DNA of 64,000 nt from an uncultured Eubacteriales bacterium (GTDB lineage: Bacteria > Bacillota > Clostridia > Christensenellales > CALVMC01): assembly GCA_949296455.1 (NCBI GenBank), contig CASFOZ010000001.1:1-64000 (forward strand), read 5' to 3'. The stretch's first letter is position 1. Each line of letters starts with the position of its first letter. Under the pieces are notes generated by a model. That model searched no databases. It was given only the letters and a program-made list of their open reading frames with translations, and was not told the DNA's origin. Both the position numbers and the translations under genes were made by a program. Below are positions 60,715-64,000 of this stretch, piece by piece.

Positions 60715-62628
60715 TTAACTTATTCCGAATGTTTTTTTGCTTTCCTTAATAACCTGATTTTTAACGCTGTCGTTATAGGTTATCATACCTTCTATTGACT
60801 GTCCGCTAAGAAAATCGTTTTGGAAATCGTAATAATACTGAGTTTCGTAGTCAGTTGTGATTTTTTCCTTGATTTTTTCCTTTACGGATTCGTCCTCGTA
60901 ATAATCCTGACCTTCCGAAACGGCATCGTAATCGGTTGCAATAGCCGTAACTACCATAATATGGATACCGTATTCCGTAACGCAGTACGCTATGGTTTTA
61001 CCGGTTGCGCTGTCGCTGTAAAGATAACTTCCTTTCAAACCGTCAACAGCCGTCTGTTCCAAAGTATAACTTCCCTTGCCGAGTTTCACGAGAGCCCTGC
61101 CTAAATCGGTAAATTCTTCGACATAACTGGAAGAGCTGCCTTCGGGAACGATAAGATAATTATTGAGTGTATCGTCGTCTGCAAACATTCCGGTATCGTC
61201 GCTGACAAGATAAATCCATTTTTCCATTACTTCGATTGTTTCGTCAACAGAACTTACAAGACTTAAATCTTTTGAAATCAAAGCCATAATTTTTTCTGCG
61301 GAAAATTTCATATCGCTTTCGAATGTTCCGTTATTAATGGATTCGATAATCTCTTCTTCTGTTTTACCATCTAAGTCGTCGGGATAATAAGTAAGGTCGC
61401 CCACGGTTATTTTCCAAACATACGGCGAAAGTTCGCATTCGCTGTCGGCGCAAACATGGTATTTACAGGAAGCCTTGCTTCCGGTATGGGTGTGAGCGGA
61501 AAGGCAGTCGTGTTTTTCGCTGCTTTCGGCGTTATAATTCAGATTTGAAATAGGCACGGAAATCTTATCCGCAAGACTTTTTCTGAAAAGCGTGAGCGCA
61601 GCCGAATTGTTAACGCCGGTGCTTTCGAAGTTTTCAAGTTCGGCGGTCAGTTCGTCGTCGAATTTCAAAAGTATATTTTTAACATAGCCGTACATTAAAA
61701 TGTTTCCGCCTTCATCTCTGTAAATAGGATGATAAGCAATATTTTCTTCGTTTGTCAAAGCGGTTTCGTAATCGGACTTACTCGTAAAAGTGATTTTATT
61801 TTTCAGAATAAGTTCCTGATATTCGGCGTTAACGATATCGTCGAGTTCTCCTGTCGCCGAAATATAATCCTTATAGTTATCGAGAAGAATCTGTTCAGCT
61901 TCGCTTTTAAGATAATAATCGTAACTTAAATAATTGCTTTCGAGATTGCTCATAAGTTTGTTATAAGCTCTTTCCTGAAGTTTTGTTTTATTTTCCCAAT
62001 TTGAAGAATCGGTAAAATATTTGGGCATATTTTGAGCGGGGGCGTTCGGGTCGAAATCCTCTTCGTCCTCGGGGGGTACGGGTCTGAATTCCACTTCGTC
62101 TTCCGTTTCGGAGGTACTGTCGTCATCGCTTGAAACAGAGCCGCCGCTGTTTAAAATCTCGTCTTTTTCAAGTTCGTCGTAAATTTCGTCGTAAGCGGTT
62201 TGAAGGGTTTCGTTAGCCGCTTCGATTGCCTTTTTAAGTTCGGCGGGCGTAATTAATTTGTTATAGATTATATCGTTTGACAAAGCTGTTTTGTCTATCT
62301 TGTCGTCGTGTGTCTTGTTATATTCTTCGACATAGTACTCTTCGGCTTTCAGAATAAGAAGCTTTCTTTGAGCAAGACTTTCAACCATAAGGTCGACAGT
62401 TTCTTCTACGGAATAGCCGTACTGACTCACATAAGCATAGCCGGTCGAATTCATTAAAGCCGTAACTTCGCCTTTTTTAACATATTCAATCATTCCGTTA
62501 TAATTGACAGTTGCAAGAATCTGATTGTAATCCACTTCGGCGTTAAGAACAAAAAGGGTTCCGCAGCCGCAGAGAAGAGAAAGGCTTATCGCAACTACCA
62601 AAATAACAGAAATTAACTTTCTTTTCAT
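60715..62628 (-). CDS. PrsA/SurA-like foldase lipoprotein
   Basis: A 637-residue exported protein with a lipoprotein signal ending LLCGC (Cys22 the likely lipid site). Residues about 35-140 resemble the helical SurA/PrsA chaperone start (VDYNQILATVN...SLAQRKLLILKAEEYY). Near the end TEYGIHIMVVTAI matches the last strand of parvulin-type proline isomerases, although the core is very divergent. There are an acidic linker (about 160-200) and a Cys/His-rich insertion (Cys375, 388, 393, 398). It lies downstream of mfd, the place where such lipoproteins often occur in Clostridia. Isomerase activity is uncertain. Confidence 0.7.
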   Translation of the reverse strand: MKRKLISVILVVAISLSLLCGCGTLFVLNAEVDYNQILATVNYNGMIEYVKKGEVTALMNSTGYAYVSQYGYSVEETVDLMVESLAQRKLLILKAEEYYVEEYNKTHDDKIDKTALSNDIIYNKLITPAELKKAIEAANETLQTAYDEIYDELEKDEILNSGGSVSSDDDSTSETEDEVEFRPVPPEDEEDFDPNAPAQNMPKYFTDSSNWENKTKLQERAYNKLMSNLESNYLSYDYYLKSEAEQILLDNYKDYISATGELDDIVNAEYQELILKNKITFTSKSDYETALTNEENIAYHPIYRDEGGNILMYGYVKNILLKFDDELTAELENFESTGVNNSAALTLFRKSLADKISVPISNLNYNAESSEKHDCLSAHTHTGSKASCKYHVCADSECELSPYVWKITVGDLTYYPDDLDGKTEEEIIESINNGTFESDMKFSAEKIMALISKDLSLVSSVDETIEVMEKWIYLVSDDTGMFADDDTLNNYLIVPEGSSSSYVEEFTDLGRALVKLGKGSYTLEQTAVDGLKGSYLYSDSATGKTIAYCVTEYGIHIMVVTAIATDYDAVSEGQDYYEDESVKEKIKEKITTDYETQYYYDFQNDFLSGQSIEGMITYNDSVKNQVIKESKKTFGIS

Positions 62629-62809
62629 ATAATCTCCTTAATCGCAAAATCCGATATGTAGATATTATAACTAATTTTAATTTTAAAAGCAATTAATAAT
62701 TATATATAAAGTATATAAAATTTATCCGTACAAATCAAATAAAAATATTCGATATAATAATTTTATTTACAGTTTTTTTTATTAAATAACCGAAATACGA
62801 AATTAAAAA

Positions 62810-64000
62810 TCAAGATATTCTGATTAAAAAATCCAAAACCGCATCGGTTTTATCTTTAACAGAGCGAATATTTTCGAAACTTGCGCAAACGGGAATATCG
62901 GTATTGAGTCTTATATTCTTTGCGTCGCTTACCGCTTCTATTATTTTTCGGTCTTTAAAAACATCGGCGGAAACAAAATAGAGTTCGGCACGGGTTTCGT
63001 CTATTATTATTTTGCTTATATTTTTTGACGAAGCGAGATTTTTAATAAGGCAAATTTTTAAAAGGTTAACCGTTGCGTCTTTGGGTTTTCCGTACAGTTC
63101 GGTAAGTTCGAGAATGAGATTTTCAAGTTCCTCTTTATTCGATAAAGAAGCTGCTTTTTTGTAATATTTCAGTTTGTCAGACTGATTTTCGATATAAGAA
63201 GAATCAATGTAAGCGTCCTGATTTACGAATAACTCGGTATCGGTTTCTTTGACTTCTTCTCTTCCTTCCGCCTCGCTAACGGCTTCTGCAAGAAGTTTGC
63301 AATAAAGTTCGTAACCTACTTCGGCAATATGGCCGCTTTGTTCCCTTCCCAAAAGTTCCCCCGCTCCTCTGATTTCCAAATCCGCCATTGCGATTTTCAT
63401 ACCGCTTCCGAGTTCCGTATTCTGTACAAGGGCTTTCAGTCTGCTCTCTCCTTCTTTGGTAAGAGCTTTCCCTTTTTCGACGGTAAAATAGGCTTTCGCA
63501 AGTCTTGAAGACCGTCCGACTCTTCCTCTCAGCTGATAAAGAGAGTTAAGTCCTAATCTGTCGGCGTCGATTACTATAAGGGTATTTGCGTCGGGTAAAT
63601 CTATTCCGTTTTCGATAATCGTGGTGGTAACAAGAATGTTACCTTCTTTTTCGTAAAATGCGTTGATTCTCGTATCGAGTTCTTCCGGGGATAGTCTGCC
63701 GTGGGTTACGATTATTTGAGCGTTTTTGACAAGTTCCGAAATATGGCGGGCAAAATCTTCTATACCTTTAACACGGTTATAAAGAATGAAAACCTGTCCT
63801 TGCCTTGCAATTTCTCTTTCTATTGCGTCCTTGACGAGAGCGTCGGAATATTCGGTGACATAAGTGTCGATAGGCAATCTGTTTTTCGGCGAAGTTTCGA
63901 GAATACTTATATCCCTTATACCGCAAAGCGCCATATTCAGAGTTCTTGGTATGGGCGTTGCCGACATAGTCAATACATTGAGGTCGTTTTTGAGTTCTTT
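62810..64000 (-). CDS. mfd: Transcription-repair coupling factor Mfd, C-terminal part
   Basis: About the last 397 residues of Mfd are visible; the gene runs off the right edge. Seen are the helicase motif TMSATPIPRTLNMA, the TRG-type relay region (VFILYNRVKGIEDF, ILVTTTIIENGIDLPDANTLIVIDADRLGLNSLYQLRGRVGRS) and the C-terminal regulatory domain. Mfd removes stalled RNA polymerase and recruits UvrA. The neighbouring PrsA-like gene is 180 bp downstream. Confidence 0.95.
   Translation of the reverse strand, partial: KELKNDLNVLTMSATPIPRTLNMALCGIRDISILETSPKNRLPIDTYVTEYSDALVKDAIEREIARQGQVFILYNRVKGIEDFARHISELVKNAQIIVTHGRLSPEELDTRINAFYEKEGNILVTTTIIENGIDLPDANTLIVIDADRLGLNSLYQLRGRVGRSSRLAKAYFTVEKGKALTKEGESRLKALVQNTELGSGMKIAMADLEIRGAGELLGREQSGHIAEVGYELYCKLLAEAVSEAEGREEVKETDTELFVNQDAYIDSSYIENQSDKLKYYKKAASLSNKEELENLILELTELYGKPKDATVNLLKICLIKNLASSKNISKIIIDETRAELYFVSADVFKDRKIIEAVSDAKNIRLNTDIPVCASFENIRSVKDKTDAVLDFLIRIS

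Overview
The window looks like chromosomal DNA of a low-GC, anaerobic, fermentative member of the Bacillota, most likely an uncultured gut-type Clostridia lineage. This is inferred from gene content: bifunctional AdhE with Rex, two [FeFe]-hydrogenases with a SpoIIE-type phosphatase, a flavin/iron-sulfur enoate-type reductase, CsoR, lipoproteins with lipobox cysteines, strong AGGAGG ribosome sites, and TTGACA-17-TATAAT promoters. No rRNA or species marker is present, so a finer placement is not supported.

Layout. (1) 1-1.0 kb: tRNA-Arg(CCT) with encoded CCA, surrounded by displaced and inverted tRNA fragments and short hairpins, then decayed gene pieces; this looks like an old integration site. 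(2) 1.0-5.9 kb: TspO and a very large repeat-domain surface lipoprotein with a 3' frameshift. (3) 5.9-11.8 kb: a complete type II-C CRISPR-Cas system. A 13-spacer array (36-bp repeats, 30-bp spacers) converges on a leftward cas9-cas1-cas2 operon, and a tracrRNA gene with its own promoter lies upstream of cas9. Each repeat ends in a consensus extended -10 promoter, as in Neisseria II-C arrays. The first repeat is degenerate but keeps only that promoter half. (4) 11.9-13.9 kb: small accessory genes (XRE regulator, unknown protein, VapD-like stub, Fic protein). (5) 14-20 kb: enoate-reductase-like enzyme; copper module (CopA with a CopZ domain in frame at its C-terminus, CsoR, and a CsoR-like operator on the promoter). 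(6) 20.4-27.3 kb: one phosphate operon, pstS-pstCA(fused)-pstB-phoU-phoP-phoR, behind a PhoP box. (7) 27.5-37.7 kb: thiamine pyrophosphokinase, a hydrogenase operon (2Fe-2S ferredoxin, sensory HydS, SpoIIE phosphatase, phosphodiesterase, catalytic [FeFe]-hydrogenase) and rex-adhE-kinase. (8) 38-46.9 kb: NfeD/SPFH pair, Trk potassium system, O-antigen-ligase-like protein, YccF, BioY under a BirA box, a DUF3810 metallopeptidase-like protein, YqeY. (9) 47-60.6 kb: RadC, Glf, glycosyltransferases, nucleoside hydrolase and ribokinase, an HTH-cupin-acyl-CoA-synthetase fusion behind a probable attenuator, ROK kinase, an unrecognised protein, GT2-TPR, and a ferritin-like protein. (10) 60.7-64 kb: PrsA/SurA-like lipoprotein and the C-terminal part of Mfd, cut by the window edge.

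How it fits together. The core logic is redox balance in fermentation: Rex/AdhE and the hydrogenases dispose of reductant, and the sensory hydrogenase plus phosphatase may signal H2. Phosphate, copper, biotin and potassium modules carry their own recognisable control sites. The most rewarding parts are the type II-C CRISPR system with embedded promoters and an identifiable tracrRNA, the attenuator ahead of the acyl-CoA synthetase fusion, the CopA-CopZ fusion with an internal start, and a hairpin that encloses the start codon of the GT2 gene.
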